Source of the DNA: Pseudomonas sp. AN-1
Lineage (GTDB): Bacteria; Pseudomonadota; Gammaproteobacteria; Pseudomonadales; Pseudomonadaceae
Direction of reading: 5' to 3'
Assembly: GCF_034057115.1 (NCBI RefSeq)
Contig: NZ_CP139195.1
Location: forward strand, 1,798,001-1,862,000
Length of the DNA stretch: 64,000 nt
The position numbers were made by a program, and so were the translations under genes. The notes beneath the pieces are model-generated. The model was not told the origin of the DNA, searched no databases, and worked only from the letters and a program-made list of their open reading frames with translations. The first letter of the stretch is position 1. Each line of letters starts with the position of its first letter. Shown here in pieces: positions 49,839 through 58,975 of this stretch.

Positions 49839-51277
49839 ATATCAGAAAGATTGCTCAATTCGCAATTGGCCCTATCGGCAGTGCCGCCCTTGGTTTCGTT
49901 ACCCTGCCGATCATCACTTGGTTCTATTCGGCCGAAGATATCGGCCGAATAGCCATGCTTCAAGTGATATCCAGCCTCTGCATCTTGCTACTTAGCCTCG
50001 GATTAGATCAGGCCTATGTACGGGAGTACTACGAAGCTGAACAGAAGCCCGCGCTGCTCAAAGCAACACTCACGCCAGGCCTTTTGCTATTGACGATTAC
50101 TCTGGGTATTACCCTGCTGATCCCTGGCGTAGTTTCTAAGGTACTGTTCTCCATCGACAGTTCTGAAATTAGTTGGCTGGTCGGTGTATGTCTGCTGGCT
50201 GGCTTTGCCTCCAGGTTCCTTTCCCTGGTTTTGCGGATGCAGGAGAAAGGGCTGGCGTTTTCCATCAGTCAGGTCTTGCCCAAAGCCCTCTTTCTCATGG
50301 TCATCGGCAGCTACTATTTGCTGACACTCGGCTTTGACTTCTTCCATCTGGTTATTGCCCACACGATATCAATTCTGGCAGCAACCCTGGTGCTTGCTTG
50401 GAACACCCGCACGGAATGGCTGGTCATGCTCAACCAGCGCATAGACTTCATTCAACTTAAAAAAATGCTGCGCTTCGGTATGCCCCTTATCATAGGCGGT
50501 ATCGCCTACTGGGGGCTGACTACGATGGACAAATTGTTCCTACGCAATTTCTCCACTTTCGAGGAATTGGGCATCTACTCAGTTGCCTCGAATTTTGCCG
50601 CCGCTGCGATCATCTTTCAGAGTGTATTCTCAACCGTCTGGGCTCCAACAGCTTACAAATGGGCCGCTGAGGGTATAAAAAATGAAAAGATCGATCAGGT
50701 AACCGAGTACGTATTGGCTGTCGTTGTGTTTGCTTTCGCTTTTGCTGGTCTTTTTTCATGGGTCGTCACGTATCTTCTCCCAGAAAAATATGATCGCGTG
50801 CAGCACATCCTCGTAGCATGCATAGCCTACCCGCTTTTTTACACACTATCAGAGACGACATCAATTGGTATTGGAATAACGAGAAAAAGCACCTATGCCA
50901 TGCTGGCGTCACTGACTTCAGCTTTTACCAATCTTATTGGCAACTACCTACTGGTACCAATCTATGGCGCAGAAGGTGCTGCCATTTCCACAGCAATTGC
51001 ATTCTGGATATTTCTTGTTTGTCGCACGGAACTCTCATGCTTCGCATGGCGAAAATTCCGAAGACTCAAGCTATATGCACTCACCCTAACATGCCTGATC
51101 TCCGCCATCGCTCAAACAAGCCTCCACAAAGCTCACAATGAATTCATATTCATCATATGGATCACAATAGGATTAATAGCCACACTCTCCATGAAAAAAA
51201 CACTAAAAGCTGCAAAAATAAAAATATCGAACCACATTAAGAAACAGCAAATTCCCCGACCAGGCAATCAAAATTGA
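49835..51277 (+). CDS. wzx: Wzx-type O-unit flippase (MOP superfamily), locus 2
   Basis: The 480-residue protein has about 12 predicted membrane helices. It opens NIRKIAQFAIGPIGSAALGF, with YSAEDIGRIAMLQV, both usual for Wzx. The start is the TTG at 49835, overlapping the wecE stop (TTGA). The first in-frame ATG would remove the first membrane helix, so TTG is preferred. It should flip the undecaprenyl-PP-linked unit made by the WbpL, WbjE-like and WecF-like transferases. The 3' end becomes very A/T-rich, with Lys codons AAA. Confidence 0.9.
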   Translation: MNIRKIAQFAIGPIGSAALGFVTLPIITWFYSAEDIGRIAMLQVISSLCILLLSLGLDQAYVREYYEAEQKPALLKATLTPGLLLLTITLGITLLIPGVVSKVLFSIDSSEISWLVGVCLLAGFASRFLSLVLRMQEKGLAFSISQVLPKALFLMVIGSYYLLTLGFDFFHLVIAHTISILAATLVLAWNTRTEWLVMLNQRIDFIQLKKMLRFGMPLIIGGIAYWGLTTMDKLFLRNFSTFEELGIYSVASNFAAAAIIFQSVFSTVWAPTAYKWAAEGIKNEKIDQVTEYVLAVVVFAFAFAGLFSWVVTYLLPEKYDRVQHILVACIAYPLFYTLSETTSIGIGITRKSTYAMLASLTSAFTNLIGNYLLVPIYGAEGAAISTAIAFWIFLVCRTELSCFAWRKFRRLKLYALTLTCLISAIAQTSLHKAHNEFIFIIWITIGLIATLSMKKTLKAAKIKISNHIKKQQIPRPGNQN

Positions 51278-51290
51278 AAGAAATCTAAAA

Positions 51291-52247
51291 ATGCAGTCAA
51301 CTACTAAAAAAGCAACTGCCGCGCTATTAGCAACAGCCTGGTTCGCTTTAAGCCTCTACATATTACCTTATTACACAAATGGCGACCAAATAGCCTATCG
51401 ATTAGTCTATGAAATTGCAAAAAATCTTAGCTTTTCAGACGGATTCAACACCTACACTGCAGTATTAGGCTCAAAAGAGCCAGGATACTTCATCCTGGCA
51501 TACACATTTTCCCCAATAATTCAAAAAGACTGGCTTATTGCAACAGCAAACGGAATCCTTGGATACCTACTTATAGCATCCTTACTTAAAAGAAACGCAT
51601 CGATCATTGTAGCACTAACCCTACTCCCAAACTTCTACATTATGGTTCTGCTATTTTCTGCGGAAAGACTTAAGTTTGGAGCAATTCTGTTTTTTCTGGC
51701 AGTAATCAGCGAAAACAAAAAAAGAATCATATCAGCGATCCTTGCAGTGCTCACACATACACAATTCATGTTGCTAGCAGCAAGCCTTTTACTATCGAAA
51801 ACAGCCCAACAAGGCATTGAAGAAAAAAACAAAAACACACTCAAAAAATACACCAACCACATACTAGCCATAGCAACAGCAACCATAACAGTATTTTTAC
51901 TAAAGGACCACATACAGGGAAAGCTCAATTTTTACTCATCAGCCAACAGTGGCGCATCACTAGAAAACCTTATAAAGCCCATCGTATTCTTACTCCTTAC
52001 TCTTTTCTATGCAAAAAAAGAAAAGACCCAAGCAGCATTAATGCATGCACCGATCATTGCGGCGTCGCTCGTAGTTGGTGAAGATCGAATAGTAATATTC
52101 TCATACTTCATCTTCATGCTCTACTCCCTAAAAACAAACAAGGGCATAAACATAGGTGTACTTGCCACATCCTTTTATTTCGGAGTGAAAGGATTTTTAT
52201 TTCTAGGAAACATAATTAATTATGGAAACGGCTTCCATGGTCAATAA
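51291..52247 (+). CDS. wzy: Probable Wzy polymerase (EpsG-like multi-pass membrane protein)
   Basis: The 318-residue protein is very hydrophobic, with about nine or ten predicted membrane helices, and strongly A/T-rich. N-terminal features (YILPYYTNGDQIAYRLVYE, SKEPGYFILAY) resemble EpsG/Wzy-type polymerases, where D-x-x-x-Y and G-Y-motifs are common. No other polymerase candidate exists in locus 2, and it sits between wzx and a glycosyltransferase gene, the classical position. Sequence divergence is high in this family, so assignment rests mainly on topology and context. Confidence 0.7.
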   Translation: MQSTTKKATAALLATAWFALSLYILPYYTNGDQIAYRLVYEIAKNLSFSDGFNTYTAVLGSKEPGYFILAYTFSPIIQKDWLIATANGILGYLLIASLLKRNASIIVALTLLPNFYIMVLLFSAERLKFGAILFFLAVISENKKRIISAILAVLTHTQFMLLAASLLLSKTAQQGIEEKNKNTLKKYTNHILAIATATITVFLLKDHIQGKLNFYSSANSGASLENLIKPIVFLLLTLFYAKKEKTQAALMHAPIIAASLVVGEDRIVIFSYFIFMLYSLKTNKGINIGVLATSFYFGVKGFLFLGNIINYGNGFHGQ

Positions 52248-53439
52248 AAAAGGGAAAATAAAAATACTGACTTTCAGTGAATATTATCTACCAGGATACA
52301 AAGGGGGGGGACCACTGCGCACCATATCGAATATGGTAAAATCTTTGAGCGATGCGTTTGAGTTCTGGATTATCACCTCAGATCGCGACCTTGGCGATAC
52401 AAAAAGATATCCGTCAATCGAAATAAATACTTGGCAAAACCTGTATGGATCGAACGTATACTACACGCCAAAGAAGGACATGACCCCACAAAAAATATCA
52501 AATATAATATCATCTACAGACCACGACATAATATATATAAATAGCTTTTTTTCGTTAAGATACTCCATAATCCCATTAATTGGAGCAAAACTCTACAAAC
52601 CCACAAGAAAACCGATACTGGTTGCGCCGCGCGGCGAGTTTTCACCAGGAGCATTACAGTTTAAAAAAACCAAGAAAGCGATATACATAACAACAAGCAA
52701 AATAACAGGACTTTATAGAAATGTTTTCTTTCAAGCCTCAAGCGAGCACGAAGCGCACGACATCAGAAAAGCATTAAGCTTACCGCCGAAAAAAGTCAAA
52801 GTCGCCAAAAACATCCCAGACATATCACTCCCAGAGTGCGCACAAACACCCTTCACCGAAAAAACCCTAAGGGTAGTTTTCTTATCCCGCATCACCCCTA
52901 AAAAAAACCTAGCCTTCGCTATCAATATACTCTCGCACGTAAAATCTAAAATCATATTTGACATATACGGCCCCAAAGAAGATATTGAATACTGGGAGAA
53001 GTGCCAAAAACTAATAAGTCAGCTCCCTGAAAACATAAAAGCCGAATACAAAGGCAGCATCCACCCAAACCTAGTGAAAAGCACATTCTCCAAATATGAC
53101 TTATTTCTTTTCCCAACGCACGGCGAGAACTATGGCCACGTCATTGCCGAGTCGCTAATATGCGGAACACCAGTACTAATAAGCGATCAAACACCATGGA
53201 AAAATTTGGGCGAAAAAAATCTTGGGTGGGAACTCCCACTAACCGAAAAAATAGTTTTTTCAGAAAAGATTGAGCAACTTTCTGCGCTAAACCAAAAAGA
53301 AAGAAGCGAACAAAGAAAAAAAGTCCAGCAATCAGCAATCGCCATAATATCAGACCCTGAAATCATCCAAGACAATATCTCCCTATTCAATTCAATACTT
53401 CAAGAATCAATAAACAAAAATCACCCGAGAGCATTTTAA
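52222..53439 (+). CDS. Glycosyltransferase family 4, A/T-rich
   Basis: The 405-residue GT-B protein has an N-terminal acceptor part with KILTFSEYYLPGYKGGGPLR and a donor part with VVFLSRITPKKNLAFAINIL. The nucleotide-sugar motif FPTHGENYGHVIAESLICG carries the conserved glutamates. The annotated ATG overlaps the polymerase gene by 26 bp. The in-frame ATG at 52237 has a better placed GGA and may be the real start. It presumably adds a locus-specific sugar, possibly glucuronic acid. Its composition is among the most A/T-rich in the window. Confidence 0.87.
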   Translation: METASMVNKKGKIKILTFSEYYLPGYKGGGPLRTISNMVKSLSDAFEFWIITSDRDLGDTKRYPSIEINTWQNLYGSNVYYTPKKDMTPQKISNIISSTDHDIIYINSFFSLRYSIIPLIGAKLYKPTRKPILVAPRGEFSPGALQFKKTKKAIYITTSKITGLYRNVFFQASSEHEAHDIRKALSLPPKKVKVAKNIPDISLPECAQTPFTEKTLRVVFLSRITPKKNLAFAINILSHVKSKIIFDIYGPKEDIEYWEKCQKLISQLPENIKAEYKGSIHPNLVKSTFSKYDLFLFPTHGENYGHVIAESLICGTPVLISDQTPWKNLGEKNLGWELPLTEKIVFSEKIEQLSALNQKERSEQRKKVQQSAIAIISDPEIIQDNISLFNSILQESINKNHPRAF

Positions 53440-53445
53440 AAACCC

Positions 53446-54483
53446 ATGTCTTTCAACAAAAGAAACCTCCTCATAACTGGTGGAACCGGCTCCTTTGGCA
53501 ACGCCGTCCTCAAGCGCTTCCTCGACACTGACATCGCAGAAATCCGCATTTTCAGCCGCGACGAGAAGAAGCAGGATGACATGCGCAAGCGCTATGCTAA
53601 TCCCAAGCTGAAGTTCTATATCGGCGATGTGCGCGATTACCAGAGCGTACTGAATGCAACTCGTGGGGTTGACTATATCTTCCATGCCGCAGCGCTCAAG
53701 CAGGTGCCGTCCTGCGAGTTCCATCCCATGGAGGCGGTCAAGACCAACGTGATCGGCACCGAGAACGTCCTGGAGGCAGCCATCCAGAACGAGGTCAAGC
53801 GCGTGGTGTGCCTGAGCACCGACAAGGCCGTCTATCCGATCAACGCCATGGGCATTTCCAAGGCGATGATGGAAAAGGTCATGGTCGCCAAGTCGCGTAA
53901 CGTCGACGAGCGCAAGACTGTGATCTGCGGCACCCGCTACGGCAACGTGATGGCCTCGCGCGGCTCGGTGATCCCGCTATTCATCGAGCAGATCCGTGCC
54001 GGTAAGCCGCTGACCCTGACCGACCCGAACATGACCCGCTTCATGATGACCCTCGCGGATGCCGTGGATCTGGTGCTGTATGCCTTCGAGCACGGCAACA
54101 ACGGCGATCTGTTCGTGCAGAAAGCCCCCGCTGCTACCGTCGAGACCCTGGCCCGCGCGCTCACCCGCCTGATGGACCAGATGAATCACCCCATCCAGGT
54201 GATCGGCACCCGCCATGGCGAGAAGCTCTACGAAGCGCTGCTCAGCCGCGAGGAGATGGCCTGCGCCGAGGACATGGGCGACTACTTCCGTGTGCCGCCG
54301 GACCTGCGCGACCTCAACTACTCCAAGTTCGTCGAGCAGGGCGAGGAGAAGATTTCCCACACCGAGGATTACAACTCACACAACACCGAGCGTCTGGATG
54401 TCGAGGGCATGCAGCAACTGCTGCTGAAGCTGGACTTCATGCGCGCCATCCAGCGCGGCGAACACGCGACCCCCGAGGAATAA
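53446..54483 (+). CDS. wbjB: UDP-GlcNAc 4,6-dehydratase/5-epimerase of UDP-L-FucNAc synthesis (WbjB/FnlA/CapE)
   Basis: The 345-residue SDR has LLITGGTGSFGNAVLKRF, HAAALKQVPSCEFHPMEAV and the catalytic STDKAVYPINAMGISKAMME segment, with Met in place of Tyr. C-terminally it has PLTLTDPNMTRFMMTLADAV. The enzyme takes UDP-GlcNAc to the 4-keto-6-deoxy L-sugars used by WbjC. It is a soluble, inverting enzyme, unlike WbpM. The sequence is A/T-rich for the first 50 or so bases and then GC-rich, so the downstream boundary of the A/T-rich island lies at this gene's start. Confidence 0.95.
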   Translation: MSFNKRNLLITGGTGSFGNAVLKRFLDTDIAEIRIFSRDEKKQDDMRKRYANPKLKFYIGDVRDYQSVLNATRGVDYIFHAAALKQVPSCEFHPMEAVKTNVIGTENVLEAAIQNEVKRVVCLSTDKAVYPINAMGISKAMMEKVMVAKSRNVDERKTVICGTRYGNVMASRGSVIPLFIEQIRAGKPLTLTDPNMTRFMMTLADAVDLVLYAFEHGNNGDLFVQKAPAATVETLARALTRLMDQMNHPIQVIGTRHGEKLYEALLSREEMACAEDMGDYFRVPPDLRDLNYSKFVEQGEEKISHTEDYNSHNTERLDVEGMQQLLLKLDFMRAIQRGEHATPEE

Positions 54484-54486
54484 GGG

Positions 54487-55605
54487 ATGAAGGTACTGAT
54501 CACCGGCGCCAACGGATTCGTCGGCAAGAACCTGGTTGCCCATCTGGGCGAGCGGAGCGATGTAGAAGTTCTGCGCTTCACCCGGACTGAGCCGCTGGAA
54601 AGTCTGTCAGCCCTGGTGGCTCAGGCTGACTTCGTGTTCCACCTGGCCGGCGTCAATCGCCCTCAGGATCCCCAGGAGTTCGTGAGCGGCAACACCGATC
54701 TGACCCGGGCACTGTGCGAGTCGATAGTCGCCAGTGGCCGGCAGATTCCGCTGCTGTACACCTCCTCGATCCAGGCCGAGCTGGACAATCCCTACGGCGC
54801 CAGCAAGCGCGGCGCCGAAGAAGCGCTGCTGGATCTGGCTGCCAGCCATGGCTCAGCCGTGCATCTGTTCCGCCTGCCCAATGTGTTCGGCAAGTGGGCA
54901 CGCCCCAACTACAACTCGGCAGTGGCGACCTTCTGTCACAACATCGCACGCGACCTGCCGATCCAGATCAACGATCCGCAGGCGCGCATCAACCTCGTCT
55001 ACATCGATGACGTGATCGCTCATTTCATTGCGGTGATGGACGGCAAGCTGGCCGGTGAGCCTTTCGTCACCGTCGAGCCGCAGTACAGCATCACCGTTGG
55101 CGAGTTGGCCGCGCAACTGGAGACTTTCCGTGACAGCCGCAAGACTCTGGTCACCGAGCCGGTGGGCCGCGGACTGGTACGCGCGCTGTACTCGACCTAT
55201 CTCAGCTATGTGCCGCCCGAGCGCTTCACCTACGAAGTGCCCAAGTATGGCGACCAGCGTGGCGTGTTCGTGGAAATGCTCAAGACCCGCGACTCCGGGC
55301 AGTTCTCCTTCTTCACCGCCCATCCCGGCATCACCCGCGGTGGCCACTACCACCACTCGAAAACCGAGAAGTTCCTGGTCATCAAGGGACAGGCCTGCTT
55401 CCGCTTCCGTCACATCGACTCCGGCGAGTTCCACGAACTGTTCACCAGCGGCGACAAGCCGGAAATCGTCGAGACCGTGCCCGGCTGGACCCACGACATC
55501 ACCAACGTCGGCGACGAGGAAATGATCGTGATGCTGTGGGCCAACGAGATCTTCGACCGCGAACACCCGGACACCTATGCCCGGCCGGTCGGCACCGAAG
55601 CCTGA
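54487..55605 (+). CDS. wbjC: UDP-L-FucNAc pathway reductase/epimerase with C-terminal cupin (WbjC/FnlB/CapF)
   Basis: The 372-residue protein joins an N-terminal SDR (VLITGANGFVGKNLVAHL; YGASKRGAEEALL) to a C-terminal cupin domain from about residue 250. The cupin metal site is visible in TRGGHYHHSKTEKFLVIKG. This two-domain layout is that of CapF/WbjC, which epimerises and then reduces the keto-sugar to UDP-6-deoxy-L-talose-type HexNAc. It lies 3 bp after wbjB and 36 bp before wbjD, giving the standard BCD order. Confidence 0.94.
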   Translation: MKVLITGANGFVGKNLVAHLGERSDVEVLRFTRTEPLESLSALVAQADFVFHLAGVNRPQDPQEFVSGNTDLTRALCESIVASGRQIPLLYTSSIQAELDNPYGASKRGAEEALLDLAASHGSAVHLFRLPNVFGKWARPNYNSAVATFCHNIARDLPIQINDPQARINLVYIDDVIAHFIAVMDGKLAGEPFVTVEPQYSITVGELAAQLETFRDSRKTLVTEPVGRGLVRALYSTYLSYVPPERFTYEVPKYGDQRGVFVEMLKTRDSGQFSFFTAHPGITRGGHYHHSKTEKFLVIKGQACFRFRHIDSGEFHELFTSGDKPEIVETVPGWTHDITNVGDEEMIVMLWANEIFDREHPDTYARPVGTEA

Positions 55606-55641
55606 GCGGCTTTGGCTACTGTTCAAGAATCAGGACTTGCA

Positions 55642-56772
55642 ATGAAAAAGCTGAAAGTTGTCACCGTGGTCGGCACTCGACCGGAAATCATCCGCCTGTC
55701 GCGGGTCATGGCCAAGCTGGATGAGCACTGCGAGCACGTGCTGGTACATACCGGACAGAATTACGACTACGAGCTGAACGAGATCTTCTTCCAGGATCTG
55801 GGCATCCGCAAACCGGACCACTTCCTCAATGCCGCCGGTGCCAGCGGTGCGGAAACCATTGGTAACGTGATCATCGCCGTGGATCGCGTGCTCGCCGAAG
55901 TGCGGCCGGAAGCCCTGCTGGTGCTGGGCGATACCAACAGCTGCATGGCGGTGATTCCGGCCAAGCGTCGCAAGATTCCGACCTTTCACATGGAGGCCGG
56001 CAACCGCTGTTTCGACATGCGGGTACCGGAAGAAATCAACCGCCGCATCGTCGACCACACCGCCGACATCAATCTGACCTACAGCACCATCGCCCGCGAC
56101 TACCTGCTGCGCGAAGGCCTGCCGGCGGACATGGTAATCAAGACCGGCAGTCCGATGTTCGAGGTGCTCAATCACTACCGCGATGGCATCGAAGCTGCGG
56201 ACATACTGGAACGCCTGGGCCTGGAAGCCGGCAAGTTCTTCGTGGTCAGCGCCCACCGCGAGGAGAATGTCGACTCCGACAAGAACTTCCTCAAGCTGGT
56301 CGAGGTGCTCAACAGCGTTGCCGCCCACTACGGCTACCCGGTAATCGTCTCCACCCACCCGCGCACCCAGAAGCGCGTGGATGCCATGGGGGTGCAGTTC
56401 CACTCGAACGTGCGTCTGCTCAAGCCGCTGGGCTTCAAGGACTACAACAAGCTTCAGCTCACCGCCAAGGCGGTGCTGTCCGACAGCGGAACCATCAACG
56501 AGGAGTCCTCGATCCTCAACTTCCCGGCCCTCAACCTGCGCGAGGCCCATGAGCGCCCCGAAGGCATGGAGGAAGCCGCAGCGATGATGGTCGGGCTGGA
56601 GGTCGAACGCGTGATGCAGGCGTTGCAGATCTTGGAAAGCCAGGCCCGCGGTGAAGAGCGTAGCCTGCGCCTGGTCGGCGACTACAGCATGCCCAACGTG
56701 GCCGACAAGGTAGTACGGATCATCCATAGCTATCGCGACTATGTGATGCGTACTGTCTGGAAAAAATACTGA
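55642..56772 (+). CDS. wbjD: UDP-L-FucNAc synthase, non-hydrolysing C2-epimerase (WbjD/FnlC/CapG)
   Basis: The 376-residue protein belongs to the UDP-GlcNAc 2-epimerase fold. It has VTVVGTRPEIIRLSRVMAKL, HTGQNYDYELNEIFFQDLGI, FHMEAGNRCFDMRVPEE, SAHREENVDSDKN and LSDSGTINEESSILN. As the third gene after wbjB and wbjC it completes UDP-N-acetyl-L-fucosamine. The ATG at 55642 is chosen; an in-frame TTG at 55612 would add ten residues without a ribosome site. A WbpI-like activity is less likely given the gene order. Confidence 0.94.
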   Translation: MKKLKVVTVVGTRPEIIRLSRVMAKLDEHCEHVLVHTGQNYDYELNEIFFQDLGIRKPDHFLNAAGASGAETIGNVIIAVDRVLAEVRPEALLVLGDTNSCMAVIPAKRRKIPTFHMEAGNRCFDMRVPEEINRRIVDHTADINLTYSTIARDYLLREGLPADMVIKTGSPMFEVLNHYRDGIEAADILERLGLEAGKFFVVSAHREENVDSDKNFLKLVEVLNSVAAHYGYPVIVSTHPRTQKRVDAMGVQFHSNVRLLKPLGFKDYNKLQLTAKAVLSDSGTINEESSILNFPALNLREAHERPEGMEEAAAMMVGLEVERVMQALQILESQARGEERSLRLVGDYSMPNVADKVVRIIHSYRDYVMRTVWKKY

Positions 56773-56797
56773 CTATCGGGATGCTGGCGACGCTAAC

Positions 56798-58000
56798 ATG
56801 ACAAAAGTTTTCGTAGTTTCTGAATATGTCTATTCAGCTCAAAATTCCACTGGTTATTTCTGGTCCAAAGTCATCGACAAGGCCGGCCAGCACTTTCGAG
56901 GAATTAGCGTCGTCACGCCAACTTCAAGCGAGCAAGACTGCACAAAGAGCAAAGTTCCAGGCGTAAGCTACCTAGAGTTCGACGCCATAAAATTCAACAA
57001 GAACAAGCTAGCCTCACGCCTAATTGGCCAATCCCGCCAATGCGTGGGTTTTTTACGCCACATGCTTCGCCACGTTCGACGTGGCGACATCGTTCTATCA
57101 GGAACCAACCCCGCCCTCCTGCTTTTCCTGATCCCCATCATGAAAAAGTTCACAGGTTTTCGCTGGTGCCTATTGGTTCATGACGTCTTTCCAGAAAATC
57201 TTGTTCCTGCAGGAATACTTAGAAAAAGCAGCCCCTCCTATCGCTTATTCAGCAGACTCTTCAACCTGATTTACTCCCGCGCCGACCATTTGATTGTGAT
57301 CGGACGAGACATGAAAGAACTCATGAGCAAAAAAACGGGAAGCGATACCAACATCACTGTCATCCAGAACTGGGTCAGTGATCATGACGTTTACCCCGAG
57401 AGCCGAGCCGACTCAGAAATACTCAACCGATTGGATTGGCGGGATCGGATAATCTTCCAGTTCTTCGGAAACATTGGCCGCGTCCAGGGAATCGATAATA
57501 TCCTGGCAGCCATCAAGTTGGTGAAAAGCCCGAAAGCCGCCTTTCTCTTCATTGGAGATGGCAGCTCAGCAAAGACAGTCAAGGAGTTCATCGAAAACCA
57601 TCCCGGTGACAATATTGCATATATTGGACCTCTCGATCAGAGTCAGAAAAAACTTGGCCTTGCCGCCTGCGATGTAGCGCTGATCACCCTCGAGAAGGGG
57701 ATGCTGGGACTCGGCGTTCCCAGTAAGGCATATTTTTCCATGGCTGCAGACAAGCCATTGCTTGCAGTAATGGAGGACACGGCTGAAATCGCACGCATGA
57801 TCCATGAGGAAGCCATCGGCTGGAGTTGCGCCCCTGACGATCCGGCAGCATTAGCTGCCCTGATCGACAACATCTGCCAAGCGCATATCTCCAGCATGCA
57901 TGGACATCCCCGCAAGGTTCTTCAAGAAAAGTATTCGGAATCTGCCGCACTAGATAAGTTCATCGCATGCATGAACTCCGTCATTGAGGCCAAGAAATGA
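56798..58000 (+). CDS. Glycosyltransferase family 4 (WbjE/WbuB-like, probable L-FucNAc transferase)
   Basis: The 400-residue GT-B enzyme contains GDIVLSGTNPALLLFLIPIM in the acceptor half. The donor half has FFGNIGRVQGIDNILAAIKL and LEKGMLGLGVPSKAYFSMAA. The family includes WbuB, the L-fucosamine transferase, and the location directly after wbjBCD supports L-FucNAc as donor. Composition is moderately A/T-rich, between that of wbjD and the island upstream. It overlaps the next gene by 4 bp. Confidence 0.85.
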   Translation: MTKVFVVSEYVYSAQNSTGYFWSKVIDKAGQHFRGISVVTPTSSEQDCTKSKVPGVSYLEFDAIKFNKNKLASRLIGQSRQCVGFLRHMLRHVRRGDIVLSGTNPALLLFLIPIMKKFTGFRWCLLVHDVFPENLVPAGILRKSSPSYRLFSRLFNLIYSRADHLIVIGRDMKELMSKKTGSDTNITVIQNWVSDHDVYPESRADSEILNRLDWRDRIIFQFFGNIGRVQGIDNILAAIKLVKSPKAAFLFIGDGSSAKTVKEFIENHPGDNIAYIGPLDQSQKKLGLAACDVALITLEKGMLGLGVPSKAYFSMAADKPLLAVMEDTAEIARMIHEEAIGWSCAPDDPAALAALIDNICQAHISSMHGHPRKVLQEKYSESAALDKFIACMNSVIEAKK

Positions 58001-58953
58001 AAGTATTGTTGACTGGCGCCAATGGATTTCTTGGCAGGCAGGTTTTGGAGTCCTGTCAACTCCGGAATCTAGAGGTGTTGGCATGTGCTCGCAATGTTGA
58101 CACCGCGAAACCAGGCTGGGCCAAATCTCCAGACTTGGGACCAACAGCTGACTGGGGAAATCTTCTCAGCGGCATCGATGTGGTCATCCATACGGCTGGT
58201 ATTGCACATCGGCTTGGAAAAGACGGCCCCGATTTACGCCAGCATTTCCAGAACGTGAATGTAGAAGGCACGCTCAACCTTGCGCAACAGGCCCTGCGCG
58301 CGGGCGCAAAGCGCTTCATCTTCATTAGCTCGATTGGTGTAAATGGCGCCCAAACCACAGAAAGCTCCTGCTTCAGCGAACACTCCATTCCAACACCTCA
58401 CGCTGATTATGCCATTTCAAAACACCAAGCAGAGTTGCGCTTGAAGGCACTACTGAGTGACAGCGCCATGGAACTAGTCATCATACGACCTCCATTGGTA
58501 TATGGTGCCCACGCACCAGGCAACTTCCAGCGTCTGCTTAAACTGGTTTCTGCTCGCCTCCCCCTGCCTCTGGGAAGGATAAAAAACCGCCGCAGCATGG
58601 TGGCGCTGGAGAATCTTGCTGACTTCATTGCGCACTGCGTTGCTCATCCTGCTGCAGCCAATGAACTTTTCCTGATTTCGGATGGCATAGATGTCTCCAC
58701 TCCAGACATCGTTAGGCATCTGGCCGCCGGCATGGGGCATGAAAGTCGCCTTCTACCGGTGCCAGTGGCATTGATGCGCTATGGCGCGAACTTGCTAGGC
58801 AAGAGGCCGATTTACACACAACTCTGTGGCTCGCTGGCCATCGACTCCAGCAAGGCTCGCAATCAGCTTGGCTGGACTCCACGTTTAACACCTGAACAGG
58901 CTCTATTCAGAGCTGGGCAAGATTACCAAAAGCTTCTTGCATCCCGCATCTGA
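57997..58953 (+). CDS. wbpV: NAD-dependent epimerase/4-keto-reductase (WbpV-like)
   Basis: The 318-residue SDR has VLLTGANGFLGRQVLES, HTAGIAHRLGKDG, FISSIGVNG and the catalytic YAISKHQAEL, then RPPLVYGAHAPGNF. WbpV-type enzymes reduce the product of WbpM to UDP-D-QuiNAc (or UDP-D-FucNAc for WbpK types). The order wbpV-wbpL-wbpM is that of P. aeruginosa O-antigen loci. QuiNAc versus FucNAc specificity cannot be settled by inspection. Confidence 0.82.
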   Translation: MKVLLTGANGFLGRQVLESCQLRNLEVLACARNVDTAKPGWAKSPDLGPTADWGNLLSGIDVVIHTAGIAHRLGKDGPDLRQHFQNVNVEGTLNLAQQALRAGAKRFIFISSIGVNGAQTTESSCFSEHSIPTPHADYAISKHQAELRLKALLSDSAMELVIIRPPLVYGAHAPGNFQRLLKLVSARLPLPLGRIKNRRSMVALENLADFIAHCVAHPAAANELFLISDGIDVSTPDIVRHLAAGMGHESRLLPVPVALMRYGANLLGKRPIYTQLCGSLAIDSSKARNQLGWTPRLTPEQALFRAGQDYQKLLASRI

Positions 58954-58975
58954 CTTTCCTCCAGAGATTCTTACG

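Noticed and set aside
55642-56772. WbpI-like UDP-2,3-diacetamido-glucuronate 2-epimerase, which would complete the WbpA-B-E-D pathway
   Set aside because: The gene follows wbjB and wbjC directly, the standard place for the UDP-L-FucNAc synthase; no separate wbpI candidate was seen in the window.
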